A stretch of DNA of 64,000 nucleotides from an uncultured Bacteroidales bacterium. Lineage in GTDB: Bacteria > Bacteroidota > Bacteroidia > Bacteroidales > UBA932. The notes under the pieces are model-generated. The model saw only the letters and a list, made by a program, of their open reading frames with translations. It ran no database searches and was not told the DNA's origin. The translations under genes and the position numbers were made by a program. Of the stretch, positions 50,759-59,213 are shown in pieces; position 1 is the stretch's first letter, and each line of letters starts with the position of its first letter. The stretch covers positions 36,692 through 100,691 of the forward strand of contig CAJOLJ010000003.1 in the NCBI GenBank assembly GCA_905235445.1, given 5' to 3'.

Positions 50759-52039
50759 TTAAGGCTCTAACTCCTTTTGAAGCAAATTGAGCAACATGAA
50801 GAGGGCAGAGGCTGCGAATCTCTCGATATTGCGCTTTCTGTCATTTCGGAAATTGAACTTTTTCGAGATGGTTTCTTTTGCTGAGCAAACTGCAATCCAT
50901 ACTGTTCCTTCAGGATTGAATTCATCTCCGCCAGGACCTGCCAGTCCCGTAGTGGAAACGGAATAGTCGCTTCCGGTGAGCTTTCTCACCCCTTCGGCCA
51001 TGGCCTTGGCTACTTCGGAGCTTACGACGCCATTTTCCTTGATGACCTCAGGTGGCACGCCCAGTACGCTTTCCTTGACGGCTATGGCGTAGGAGGTCAC
51101 GCTGCCCAGGTAATAGGCCGAGGAGCCGGGGACCGTCGTAATCAGGTGGGATATCTCCCCGCCGGTGCAGGACTCCGCTGCGCTGAGGGTCTTTCCGTGC
51201 GCCTTGAGGATGCTTCCTATGGCGTGCTCGAGGCTGTCCTCCTCCTTGGAGTAGACGTTCTCCCCGATTATGTCCATCAGTTTGGCGATTTCCCCGTCGA
51301 GGATGCGCTCATTCGAGCTTTCCTCGCCACCGTAGATGGATAGGCGGAGCTTCACCCCGACGAGGGGGTCGGGAAGGTATGCCAGGTGGACCTGTGAAGG
51401 GAGTGCATCCTCCCAGGGGGCTATCTTTTTTGCGAGGGCGGACTCGGCTATCCCGAAGGTCATCACGTTGCGATGGGTGATGACTTCCGACAGCTCTCCC
51501 CGGTGGTGTTCCCTGATGTCGCTCACGACGTCAGGAATGGCCCCTACAGCCTCGAACGGCACTCCCGGCAGGGCATATAGCGTGCAAGGGTGTCCGAAGC
51601 GTCCTGGGGCAATTCTGAAGGCCATTACGGGGGCTGTGCCGAGCTTGTTCTCTATTACCTCGCAGCTGGAGGGGACAAGTGCCTGGGCGCGGTTCACGTC
51701 CAGTACGTCGAGGCCCCTGGAACGGAGTATCCTGTGGATGATTTCGAGCTGTCCGGGGTGCTCGTACCAGCCGGCGCCGCCCGTCAGGTCGTAGAGGGCT
51801 CCCTTTGTGATGTCGTCCTTGGTGGGGCCCAGGCCTCCGGTAGTGATGACGATGTCGTTTTCCCTCAGAAGCGTGGAGAGGTTCGACAGGATGGCATCCC
51901 TGTCGTCACCTATGGACAGCATGCCGCTCACCTTGATCCCAAGTGACCCGAGGGCCCTGGATAGGGCGGAGGAGTTTGTGTCGACGATTTGTCCTATGAG
52001 GATCTCGTCGCCGATAGTGCAGATTGATGCTCTTAGCAT
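50759..52039 (-). CDS. cinA: CinA: competence/damage-inducible protein with nicotinamide-nucleotide amidase domain
   Basis: 426 aa, two domains. Residues about 1-170 are the MoCF/COG1058 domain: ICTIGDEILIGQIVDTNS, TTGGLGPTKDDITK and ALPGVPFE, which hydrolyses ADP-ribose-type compounds. Residues about 270-415 are the PncC amidase: LSAAESCTGGEISHLITTVPGSSAYYLGSVTSYA and SVSTTGLAGPGG, which deamidates NMN for NAD recycling. Length is typical of the fused form. It follows pyrD by 12 bases, so both lie in one transcript. Confidence 0.96.
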   Translation of the reverse strand: MLRASICTIGDEILIGQIVDTNSSALSRALGSLGIKVSGMLSIGDDRDAILSNLSTLLRENDIVITTGGLGPTKDDITKGALYDLTGGAGWYEHPGQLEIIHRILRSRGLDVLDVNRAQALVPSSCEVIENKLGTAPVMAFRIAPGRFGHPCTLYALPGVPFEAVGAIPDVVSDIREHHRGELSEVITHRNVMTFGIAESALAKKIAPWEDALPSQVHLAYLPDPLVGVKLRLSIYGGEESSNERILDGEIAKLMDIIGENVYSKEEDSLEHAIGSILKAHGKTLSAAESCTGGEISHLITTVPGSSAYYLGSVTSYAIAVKESVLGVPPEVIKENGVVSSEVAKAMAEGVRKLTGSDYSVSTTGLAGPGGDEFNPEGTVWIAVCSAKETISKKFNFRNDRKRNIERFAASALFMLLNLLQKELEP

Positions 52040-52051
52040 TATGTGGGTGAT

Positions 52052-53269
52052 TTAGTTCTGGTTCCCTTCTTCGGGGGTTTGGGCGGGAGCTGCGGGTATG
52101 CTGGGCGCCACAGGTTCAGGCAACCTACCCGCATCCGTGGACGGGGTCTCCTCCACGGTGGGAGAGGGATCTCTCTTTATTCGTCTTTCAGGTCTTCTGG
52201 GCGAGCCCTTGAGGGCCGCGGCCTCCTCTTTCTGGCGCTTGAGAATGGCGCGCAGGATCTTCTTCACGAAGGAAGGACCATGGTATATGAAGCCAGTGTA
52301 CACTTCCACGAGGGAGGCCCCGCTGTCAAGCATTTCCATGGCCTGGGCGGGGGTCATTATCCCTCCGCAGCCTATCACGGGGAGGCTTCCCCCGGTCTTT
52401 TCGTGTATGTATTTCACAAGGGAGAGGGACCTTTCGTACAGGGGGGCGCCGGAAAGGCCTCCGGACCCCACCTCAGCGAGCTTCTGAGGGGGCGTGGAGA
52501 GGTTCTCACGCTTCCTGGTGGTGTTGCCCGCCACGAGGCCGTCAACGCCGTTACGGCGGCAATATTCGATGATGGCGTCGACCTGTTCGTTTTCCAGGTC
52601 GGGAGATATCTTGACGAGGACCGGCTTGCGCTCTTCCTGGATCATCCTGCGGTCCAGTATGGGGTCCATGAAGGAGGACAGGTAGGAGACGTCCTGGAGC
52701 GACGTGAGGCCCTCTACGTTGGGGCAGGAAACGTTCACGACAACCATGTCCACGAAGTCGTAGATAAGCGAGAATGCCTTTATGTAGTCGGCCTTTATCT
52801 CGCCCTCGGTCTTGGCGGTGGTTCGCTTGGAAATATTACCTACAAGGATGCAGCGGGGACGGTCCTCCCGTATGTGCTCGATGGCGTTTATGATGCCCTT
52901 GTTGTTTATCCCCATGTGGTTCACGAGGGCCTGGTCCTTGGGCAGGCGCCAAAGTCTCGGGGAGGGGTTCCCTTTCTGGGCCTCGGTGGTCAGGGAACCT
53001 ATCTCGACGAAGGCGAATCCGAGGTCAGAGAGACTGTTGTAATGCTCCCCGTTCTTGTCCAGTCCGCCTGCCAGCCCGATGGGGTTGGGGAAGTCGATCC
53101 CGAATACCTCACGGTTGAGGGACGGGGCCTTCTTGGAGAAGAACAGCCGGGTCATCTGCCTTCCCAGGGGAATGCTTCTGAGGAAGGACAGGCAGCCGAG
53201 TGTGAAGTTGTGCGCCCTCTCCGGGGATAGGATAAAAAGCAGGGGCCGTATGATTCGTTCGTATAGCAT
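52052..53269 (-). CDS. pyrD: Dihydroorotate dehydrogenase (quinone), class 2
   Basis: 405 aa. It oxidises dihydroorotate to orotate, passing electrons to quinone at the inner membrane. The N-terminal membrane-binding helices (residues about 1-40) mark class 2. FMN/substrate blocks: FPNPIGLAGGLDKNGEH, ALVNHMGINNKG, VVVNVSCPNVEGL with the catalytic Ser region, VLVKISPDL, GLVAGNTTRKR, GGLSGAPLYERSL, PVIGCGGIMTP and VEVYTGFIYHGP. The enzyme proper ends near residue 345; a further about 60 residues rich in Pro, Ala, Glu and Arg form an unusual disordered tail. Upstream TAACTTCG is a near-match promoter. Confidence 0.94.
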   Translation of the reverse strand: MLYERIIRPLLFILSPERAHNFTLGCLSFLRSIPLGRQMTRLFFSKKAPSLNREVFGIDFPNPIGLAGGLDKNGEHYNSLSDLGFAFVEIGSLTTEAQKGNPSPRLWRLPKDQALVNHMGINNKGIINAIEHIREDRPRCILVGNISKRTTAKTEGEIKADYIKAFSLIYDFVDMVVVNVSCPNVEGLTSLQDVSYLSSFMDPILDRRMIQEERKPVLVKISPDLENEQVDAIIEYCRRNGVDGLVAGNTTRKRENLSTPPQKLAEVGSGGLSGAPLYERSLSLVKYIHEKTGGSLPVIGCGGIMTPAQAMEMLDSGASLVEVYTGFIYHGPSFVKKILRAILKRQKEEAAALKGSPRRPERRIKRDPSPTVEETPSTDAGRLPEPVAPSIPAAPAQTPEEGNQN

Positions 53270-53389
53270 GGAAGTGGGATGCCTGGGTTTCGTTTGCGAA
53301 GTTACGAAACTAATGCGAAATTATCCATATCCGCCCTTTTTTGGTGGAGGCAGCCGCCCCCTTGGCACCTTCCGGCCTGCAACATGGCC

Positions 53390-53866
53390 TTATGGAATCA
53401 ACTCGGTGAAAGTGCCGTCGGAGAAGAACACGACAATTTTAGTTATAACTCTTTGGACAGCAGGGGAGTTAGGTGCATTTTTGGGCGCACTTTGCCCGCC
53501 TGAGAATCGCATATTCGCAGTGATTTCGGCCTCCCGGCTTGGAATATCGTCTTCTCGGGGCGTTTTGTCCTCATCCACGAGGGTGAAAAGGTTCTCCTCC
53601 CCGGGTTCCTCTTCGATCGGGGCGGGAGTCGCTGCGGGGACCGTGGTCCCTGCCGAAGTCTTGTACATTTTCCCTTTTCCGACCATGAGCCATTCGATGT
53701 TCAGGGTGGGGAATGTCCTCATCATCCCTATGATGAAGTCATAGCCGGGATTGTTCCTTCCGGAGAGTATGTGGGAGATGGAAGGGCGTCCGACACCCAG
53801 CATGTCGGCCAACTGGGACTGGTTGATGTTTTCGGCGTTCAGAAACTGTTGCAGGCGGTTCTTCAT
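53390..53866 (-). CDS. XRE-family helix-turn-helix regulator
   Basis: 158 aa. Residues 1-65 are an HTH_3 (Cro/C1) domain: MKNRLQQFLNAENINQSQLADMLGVGRPSISHILSGRNNPGYDFI. A middle Pro/Glu/Thr-rich linker and a C-terminal part ending VITKIVVFFSDGTFTELIP follow; that short hydrophobic end is a usual feature of this small regulator type in Bacteroidota. The ATG is 20 bases from a -7 element that lies within a TTAC-N4-GTAA palindrome, and the gap beyond it holds many similar half-sites. Self-regulation is an inference. Confidence 0.9.
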   Translation of the reverse strand: MKNRLQQFLNAENINQSQLADMLGVGRPSISHILSGRNNPGYDFIIGMMRTFPTLNIEWLMVGKGKMYKTSAGTTVPAATPAPIEEEPGEENLFTLVDEDKTPREDDIPSREAEITANMRFSGGQSAPKNAPNSPAVQRVITKIVVFFSDGTFTELIP

Positions 53867-53882
53867 GGTGTAAACTGAATTT

Positions 53883-53895
53883 TTACAAAAGTAAC
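53883..53895. promoter_or_regulatory. XRE gene promoter overlapping a GTTAC-like palindrome
   Basis: TTACAAAAGTAAC contains, on the minus strand, the -7 element TACTTTTG (53886-53893) of the XRE gene. The same 13 bases recur at 54267-54279, where they are part of the perfect palindrome GTTAC-AAAA-GTAAC (54266-54279). A protein bound here would block the promoter. Confidence 0.6.
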
Positions 53896-54265
53896 GATTA
53901 AAATTGTAAACACCAAAGGGTTTCCAAAAGTAATTTCAAGATAGTCGAGGATAGGGGAGGGAACGATTGTGCTAACTCGCCTGTTCATTATACTAGCTCA
54001 ATGTAACTTTTTGACTGGTTTTCAAGTGTTTAAATTTTAAATCCCTTTTTATATTTTCATCTTTGGGAAGCGTTACAAAAATGTTGGGGTGTGGTTACTT
54101 GGAAAAACATATCAGCTGACAAACAATTACTTTCTGATTCAGAATTTGTTATTATGTAATAAAAATCATTAACGATTTTTTCGATGTTTGGTTTTGTAAC
54201 AACCTTGAGTTTGTAACGGCCATTAATGTAACGAATATTGAAGGGTTAGAGTTGTGAATGCAAAG

Positions 54266-54279
54266 GTTACAAAAGTAAC
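54266..54279. repeat. Perfect GTTAC-N4-GTAAC palindrome
   Basis: GTTACAAAAGTAAC, the complete form of the repeated half-site in this gap. Likely protein-binding site. Confidence 0.65.
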
Positions 54280-54473
54280 TCGGTTACGGCTGTGAAATAC
54301 GTGCATATAAAAGGGCCTCCAATGAGCTTAGCTTTCATGTTGGAGGGTTTCAGATGTAACGCAATTCGCAAGTATGGAGTTTTCGGATGTAACGCACGGT
54401 TTTATTGCTGGCGTGAGGGACAGCCCTGGAATATGATGATGCGTCGAGATTTCGGAATTTGCAGACGAATGAG

Positions 54474-54481
54474 TATTTTTG
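54474..54481 (+). promoter_or_regulatory. Predicted promoter -7 element for queA
   Basis: TATTTTTG matches TAnnTTTG, 93 bases before the queA ATG. Confidence 0.55.
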
Positions 54482-54538
54482 CGTCAATTTTAGATTCTCG
54501 TGGACCCTCCCCGGAATCTGCTTTGACACACACTCCAA

Positions 54539-54560
54539 GGGCAAGGGCACCCCTTTGCCC
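54539..54560 (+). promoter_or_regulatory. Hairpin 14 bases before the queA start codon
   Basis: GGGCAAGGG (54539-54547) pairs with CCTTTGCCC (54552-54560), with one G-U. It could hinder ribosome loading; it does not match a preQ1 riboswitch. Confidence 0.5.
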
Positions 54561-54574
54561 ATAGATTTATCCTG

Positions 54575-55804
54575 ATGATGGATCATAAAATACCTCAAAT
54601 TCACATAGAGGACTACAATTATCCGCTGCCTGACGAAAGGATAGCGAAATACCCCCTTCCCGGCAGGGACTGCTCCAAGTTGCTCCGCTACAAGGACGGG
54701 GCCGTGGACCAGTGGATCTTCAGGGATCTCCCTTCTCTTCTCCCTAGCGGAAGCTTGATGGTTTTCAATGATACCAAGGTCGTCCCGGCGAGGCTGCATT
54801 TCCGGAAGCAGACAGGGGCCCACATAGAGATTTTCTGTCTGGAACCGGTGGAACCATGCGAGTACAACCTGTCCTTCGCAGCCACCTCCTCCTGTTCCTG
54901 GAAATGCGTCCTCGGCAATGCCAAGCGTTGGAAGGAGGGAAGCCTCTTCCTTGTGAACCCGCAGGACGAAGCGGTGGTGTCGCAGCTCGATCTGCGCGCC
55001 GATCTTCTCTCCCGTGACGGCCAGACCGGGGTTGTGCAGTTCACCTGGAAGGGCGCCATGCCCTTCTCCCGCGTCCTTGAAATCTGCGGGACCATCCCCA
55101 TCCCTCCGTATCTCAACAGGGAATCCGAGGCAATAGACGTGGACCGCTACCAGACTCTGTACGCCAGGATCTGCGGCTCCGTGGCCGCCCCGACGGCTGG
55201 CCTTCATTTCACCCAGGAGGTTCTGGATGGAGTGGAGCGCAGGGGCATCGACATCCGAAAAGTCTGCCTACATGTAGGGGCCGGGACATTCCTTCCGGTG
55301 AAGACCTCGCTCGTTAGCGAGCACCCCATGCACAGGGAGCCGTTCTCGGTCGACAGGGCACTGCTGGAGAAACTGATCGAAGGCGGGACCACGATAGCCG
55401 TCGGGACCACTTCCGTACGTACGCTGGAGTCCCTCTATTATTGCGGGGTAAACATAATCCGTACCGGCAGGTGCGACGGAGTGGGGCAGTGGGCCCCCTA
55501 TACGGAGGACTATCCCTATTCGACTCAGGAGGCCCTGCAGGCGATACTGGATTATATGGATTCCAGGGGGGAGGATACCTTCTCCACAGGGACCAGGATA
55601 ATAATAGTGCCGTCATTCCGCTTCAGGATCGTGGATGTCCTGGTGACAAATTTCCATCAGCCGGAAAGCACCCTCATACTTCTCGTATCCGCCTTCGTGA
55701 ACGGGGACTGGAGGAAGATTTATTCCTACGCCCTGGACAACGATTTCAGGTTCCTCAGCTACGGGGACAGTTCCCTGCTGTTCCGTCCGATGGTCAATGG
55801 GTGA
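54575..55804 (+). CDS. queA: S-adenosylmethionine:tRNA ribosyltransferase-isomerase
   Basis: 409 aa; the ATG at 54575 is followed by another at 54578. QueA transfers the ribosyl part of SAM to 7-aminomethyl-deazaguanine in tRNA, forming epoxyqueuosine. Family blocks: YPLPDERIAKYPLPGRDCSKLL, LMVFNDTKVVPARL, PIPPYLNRESEAIDVDRYQTLYA, GSVAAPTAGLHFT and VHVGAGTFLPVK-like HVGAGTFLPVKT, then TNFHQPESTLILLVSAFV near the end. Length is above the usual 340-360 aa. It faces the XRE gene across a repeat-rich gap. Confidence 0.96.
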   Translation: MMDHKIPQIHIEDYNYPLPDERIAKYPLPGRDCSKLLRYKDGAVDQWIFRDLPSLLPSGSLMVFNDTKVVPARLHFRKQTGAHIEIFCLEPVEPCEYNLSFAATSSCSWKCVLGNAKRWKEGSLFLVNPQDEAVVSQLDLRADLLSRDGQTGVVQFTWKGAMPFSRVLEICGTIPIPPYLNRESEAIDVDRYQTLYARICGSVAAPTAGLHFTQEVLDGVERRGIDIRKVCLHVGAGTFLPVKTSLVSEHPMHREPFSVDRALLEKLIEGGTTIAVGTTSVRTLESLYYCGVNIIRTGRCDGVGQWAPYTEDYPYSTQEALQAILDYMDSRGEDTFSTGTRIIIVPSFRFRIVDVLVTNFHQPESTLILLVSAFVNGDWRKIYSYALDNDFRFLSYGDSSLLFRPMVNG

Positions 55805-55811
55805 GACGGTA

Positions 55812-55830
55812 GGGGGGAATCTCCCCCTTT
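55812..55830 (+). terminator. Short terminator-like hairpin after queA
   Basis: GGGGGA, an ATC loop and TCCCCC (55813-55827) followed by TTT. Confidence 0.5.
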
Positions 55831-55898
55831 GTGCCCTGTGAATGTATTCATTAGCACGGTTTTTGTGCGAAACTCAAGTAACTAATAGTTGCAACCTC

Positions 55899-57059
55899 AT
55901 GAGCGCTGAAGTTAACGAATTCGAAAATATAAGACCATATACCGACGAGGAAGCGGTCGAGGCCCTCAAAATGTTGGCGGACCATCCCTACGTCCCCCTG
56001 ATATCCAAGAGGATACTTCCCGACATGCCGGAAACCTTCCTCTCGGACATCCTTAAGAACCTCCACAGCATCGATGAGTTCCAGAGCCTCGTCATGTCCA
56101 AGGCTATCGCCTGGGTGATAGAGGACACGATGCATAACTTCTCGTATGACGGTTTCCAGAACATAACCGAAATCAAGGGGAAGTTCCTTGCGGTCTCCAA
56201 TCACCGTGACATCATCCTCGACCCTGCCATCACCCAGTACGTGCTCTTCAAGAACAATCTACCCATGACACAGATAGCCGTGGGCGACAACCTTCTGATG
56301 AACAAGTACATCGAGGCTCTTATCCGCTCCAACAGGATGATCAAGGTCATCCGCGGGATAAGCGCAAGGTCCCTGTACGTTTGCTCCCAGCTCCTGAGCA
56401 AGTATATCCGTCAGACCATCGTTTCGGGTGAGAGCTCCGTATGGATTGCACAGAAGGAGGGCCGCGCCAAGAACGGCATAGACACCACCGAGCAGGGACT
56501 CCTCAAGATGTTTGACATGAGCGGCCAGGGCTCTTTCGTCGAGAACTTCATGGAACTGAACATAGTGCCCCTCAGCATATCCTACGAGTACGAGCCATGT
56601 GACATACTGAAGGCCAGGGAACTGCTGATTTCCAGGAGCAGGAAGTATGTGAAGGAAAAGTACGAGGACCTCAATTCCATCATAGTGGGCATCCGACAGC
56701 AGAAGGGCAATGTGCACCTCAACTTCGGGCATCCCCTGACCGAGGAGGAAATAGTGGCGGCCTCGCTCTGCCAGAAGAACGACCGCTACCAGTACATCCG
56801 TTCCGCCCTCGACTTCAGGATTCTCCAGGGTTACCGCATCTGGAAGAACAACTACATGGCCTATGACATGCTCCACCACTCCTACAAGTTCGCTGACCTC
56901 TACGACAATGGGGACATAGAGGCCTTCACCCAGTACATGGAGGGACAGTTGGACAAGGTGGAGAAGGAACTCAACCGAAACGATCTCAGGGAGATATTCC
57001 TCTCTATATACGCCAATCCGCTCTCGATCAAAATGGGGGAGAAATTGATTTTACCGTGA
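55899..57059 (+). CDS. Acyltransferase of the PlsC-like (NHxxxxD) superfamily
   Basis: 386 aa from MSAEVNEFENIRPYTDEEAV; a TTG/ATG start further up is possible but lies above the conserved part. The acyltransferase signature NHRDIILDPA (Asn-His-x4-Asp) is at about residues 107-116, followed by WIAQKEGRAKNG and IVPLSISYEYEPCD, the typical glycerolipid acyltransferase order. It has no clear membrane anchor. Such proteins esterify glycerol phosphate or related lipids with acyl chains; this long form is frequent in Bacteroidota and its exact substrate is not known. Confidence 0.85.
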   Translation: MSAEVNEFENIRPYTDEEAVEALKMLADHPYVPLISKRILPDMPETFLSDILKNLHSIDEFQSLVMSKAIAWVIEDTMHNFSYDGFQNITEIKGKFLAVSNHRDIILDPAITQYVLFKNNLPMTQIAVGDNLLMNKYIEALIRSNRMIKVIRGISARSLYVCSQLLSKYIRQTIVSGESSVWIAQKEGRAKNGIDTTEQGLLKMFDMSGQGSFVENFMELNIVPLSISYEYEPCDILKARELLISRSRKYVKEKYEDLNSIIVGIRQQKGNVHLNFGHPLTEEEIVAASLCQKNDRYQYIRSALDFRILQGYRIWKNNYMAYDMLHHSYKFADLYDNGDIEAFTQYMEGQLDKVEKELNRNDLREIFLSIYANPLSIKMGEKLILP

Positions 57060-57092
57060 CGGGATAGCGTAGACTTGGTCCACACATGCAAT

Positions 57093-57133
57093 AAGCGGGC
57101 GGTTCCCTCGAAGGAGGAAGGCCGTCCGCTTTT
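57093..57133 (+). terminator. Intrinsic terminator after the acyltransferase gene
   Basis: AAGCGGGCGG (57093-57102) pairs with CCGTCCGCTT (57122-57131), with an inner TTCC/GGAA, and ends in TTTT. Confidence 0.8.
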
Positions 57134-57159
57134 CTCTGTCAGTGGTGCGAAAGACGCGC

Positions 57160-58113
57160 TTACTGTTTGTCGATGATGTGCACGTCCATCTGGGGGAAGG
57201 GGAACGATACGCCGGCGGGAGGGAGCTTGGTGTAGATTTCCTCGTTTATCTTGAAGAGCACCGGCCAGTAATCCTCGACCTTGACCCAGCCATAGACGAT
57301 GATGTTGACGGAGCTGTCAGCCAGCTCTCTGACGTAGATTGCGGGGTCAGGGACCCCTTTCGTCTTGCTGTCCAGGATGCGGGGCTCGTTCTTTATAATC
57401 CCCTCAATTACTTCCTTGGCCTTCTTGAACTCGGTCCCGTATGGCACGCTCACCTTCCAGGCCTCCCTGTGGTAGGGCTTGTGCGAGAAATTGTCTATGG
57501 TCCCGTTGGATAGGGATCCGTTCGGGAGGACTATGAAGCTGTTGTCAAAGGTTCGCAGCTTGGTGTAGACCATGGTGACCTCCTCCACGTAGCCCTCGAA
57601 TCCCTGGGCCTTGATATAGTCCCCGGCCTTGAAAGGCTTGAATAAGAGGATCATTATGCCTCCGGCAAAATTCTGGACTGTCCCGCTCAGGGCCATGCCT
57701 ATGGCCATTCCTCCTGCTGCCAGCAAGGCGGCCAGGGATGTGGTGTTGATGCCGAGGGTGCTGATTACGATTACAATGAGAAGGACGGTCAGCGCAATGG
57801 TGACGAGGCTTGTCGTGAAAGTGACGAGGGTCTTTTCCGTCTTCCTTCGCTTGAAGGATTTCTCCATTATCTTCTTCACCTGCCTTATGAGCCAAGCTCC
57901 TATTATGTATATGAGCAGGGCTGCGAGGACCTTTATGCCGAAGCGTACGAAGTCATGCAAGACTTCAGAGAAGAAAGCGTTGGGGTCAGTGACAAGAAGT
58001 TCCGCTGCCTTGGTCATCGCTACCTTGGCTGAGTCGGCCATGGCGACGGCCTCCTCGGTGGGTTTGACTGCCTGCAGCGGCAGGAGCAGAGATTGGATGA
58101 TTGCTATGAGCAT
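57160..58113 (-). CDS. mscS: Small-conductance mechanosensitive channel, MscS family
   Basis: 317 aa. Three membrane helices (about 60-78, 95-117, 123-145) with the pore-lining TM3 GGMAIGMALSGTVQNFAGGIMILLFKPFKAGDYI, then the beta domain VEEVTMVYTKLRTFDNSFIVLPNGSLSNGTIDNFS and a mixed C-terminal domain. The channel opens under membrane tension to release solutes in osmotic downshock. An N-terminal segment of about 50 residues (LLPLQAVKPTEEAVAMAD) is partly hydrophobic and may be a signal. Confidence 0.95.
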   Translation of the reverse strand: MLIAIIQSLLLPLQAVKPTEEAVAMADSAKVAMTKAAELLVTDPNAFFSEVLHDFVRFGIKVLAALLIYIIGAWLIRQVKKIMEKSFKRRKTEKTLVTFTTSLVTIALTVLLIVIVISTLGINTTSLAALLAAGGMAIGMALSGTVQNFAGGIMILLFKPFKAGDYIKAQGFEGYVEEVTMVYTKLRTFDNSFIVLPNGSLSNGTIDNFSHKPYHREAWKVSVPYGTEFKKAKEVIEGIIKNEPRILDSKTKGVPDPAIYVRELADSSVNIIVYGWVKVEDYWPVLFKINEEIYTKLPPAGVSFPFPQMDVHIIDKQ

Positions 58114-58181
58114 GTGTGTCTTTCGGTGTTGTACTTCCTAATATGTTAGTGTTGTACTTTCTATATTGTAATCCCGGCTGG

Positions 58182-59153
58182 CTATAGCTGTCTGAACAGG
58201 ATGAAAAGGTAGAGGATTTCCATGAAGACCATCAGGAAGCCGTCCGCCCTGTCTATCTTGTCCTTTTCCCCGGTGAAGATTCCGGTGAGCACCAGGATGG
58301 AACTCAGGAGCAGGAACCCCCAGTCCCAGTTGGTTATGCTTCCCATCGATAACGGGGAAATAAGGGCCGAGCCACCAAGGATGAGCATTACGTTGAAGAT
58401 GTTCGAACCGAGGATGTTTCCAAGGGCGAGCTGCCCCTTCTTCTTTGCGGCAGCGACGACGCAGGTGGCGAGTTCAGGCAGGGATGTGCCCCCGGCAAGG
58501 ACGGTGATGGCTATGAACTTGTCGCTCACGCCTATCGCATGGGCTATCTTGGTGGCGGAGTTCACGAAGAAATTCCCTCCCGCAACCAGGCCGGCGAGGC
58601 CGAGCAGCACCAGGAGTATCGAGACGAAGAGGGATTTCTGCTTGCCTTCGGGGGCGGACTTCACTTCTGCCGCCCCTTGTTTCTTCCCTTCTATGAAGGC
58701 GACGATCATGTACGCTATGAAGCAGGCCACGAGGATGCCACCGTCTATCCTGCCCAGGGTGTCGCTCTCGCCAAGGCCGAAGATTTTCTTATTGAGGCTC
58801 AGCACTATGAGCAGCAGGGTTATCGCTATATTGACGGGAATGTCCTTGCGCCTGTTGTCGCGGGTCACGTCCATCGGGAGGATGAGCGCTGTTATGCCAA
58901 GGATGAGAAGGGTGTTGAATATGTTGGACCCCAGGATATTTCCGATGGCGATGTCCCCGCTTCCCTGGATGGCTCCGGTAAAGCTTACCACCATCTCGGG
59001 GGCCGAGGTGCCCATCCCCACTATCGTGAGTCCGATGACGAACTCACTGAGTCCGGCCTTCCTGGCTATCGTGGAAGCTCCGTCCACCAGCCAATGGGCT
59101 CCGAACACAACCAGGGCCAGGCCGAATAATAGTAACAGTATGTCAATTGTCAT
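58182..59153 (-). CDS. Calcium/sodium antiporter, CaCA family (YrbG-like)
   Basis: 323 aa with about ten membrane helices in two homologous halves. Each half carries an alpha repeat: GMGTSAPEMVVSFTGAIQGSGDIAIGNILGSNIFNTLL and AGGTSLPELATCVVAAAKKKGQLALGNILGSNIFNVML, with the Glu and Asn that bind Ca2+ and Na+. It exchanges cations across the inner membrane. Length is normal. It lies 68 bases before mscS on the same strand. Confidence 0.95.
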   Translation of the reverse strand: MTIDILLLLFGLALVVFGAHWLVDGASTIARKAGLSEFVIGLTIVGMGTSAPEMVVSFTGAIQGSGDIAIGNILGSNIFNTLLILGITALILPMDVTRDNRRKDIPVNIAITLLLIVLSLNKKIFGLGESDTLGRIDGGILVACFIAYMIVAFIEGKKQGAAEVKSAPEGKQKSLFVSILLVLLGLAGLVAGGNFFVNSATKIAHAIGVSDKFIAITVLAGGTSLPELATCVVAAAKKKGQLALGNILGSNIFNVMLILGGSALISPLSMGSITNWDWGFLLLSSILVLTGIFTGEKDKIDRADGFLMVFMEILYLFILFRQL

Positions 59154-59213
59154 GATAAATAGAGGACTGCCGGTGTGGCCTCCATGGGGCTCGGGCAGTC
59201 ATAGTCAAAAATA

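Larger units (their letters stand above)
53867..54574. other. Repeat-rich regulatory gap between the XRE gene and queA
   Basis: 708 bases with no protein gene supported. It carries twelve GTAAC/GTTAC pentamers between 53891 and 54393, including exact TGTAAC/GTTACA hexamers at 54002, 54072, 54195, 54212, 54227, 54266, 54355 and 54388; an 11-bp direct repeat GATGTAACGCA (54353-54363, 54386-54396); a 13-bp direct repeat (53883-53895, 54267-54279); a CCTCCAA/TTGGAGG hairpin (54316-54346) and the queA promoter and leader. Confidence 0.7.

Noticed and set aside
54482..54574. preQ1 riboswitch upstream of queA
   Set aside because: The short hairpin lacks the characteristic A-rich tail and pseudoknot of preQ1 aptamers.
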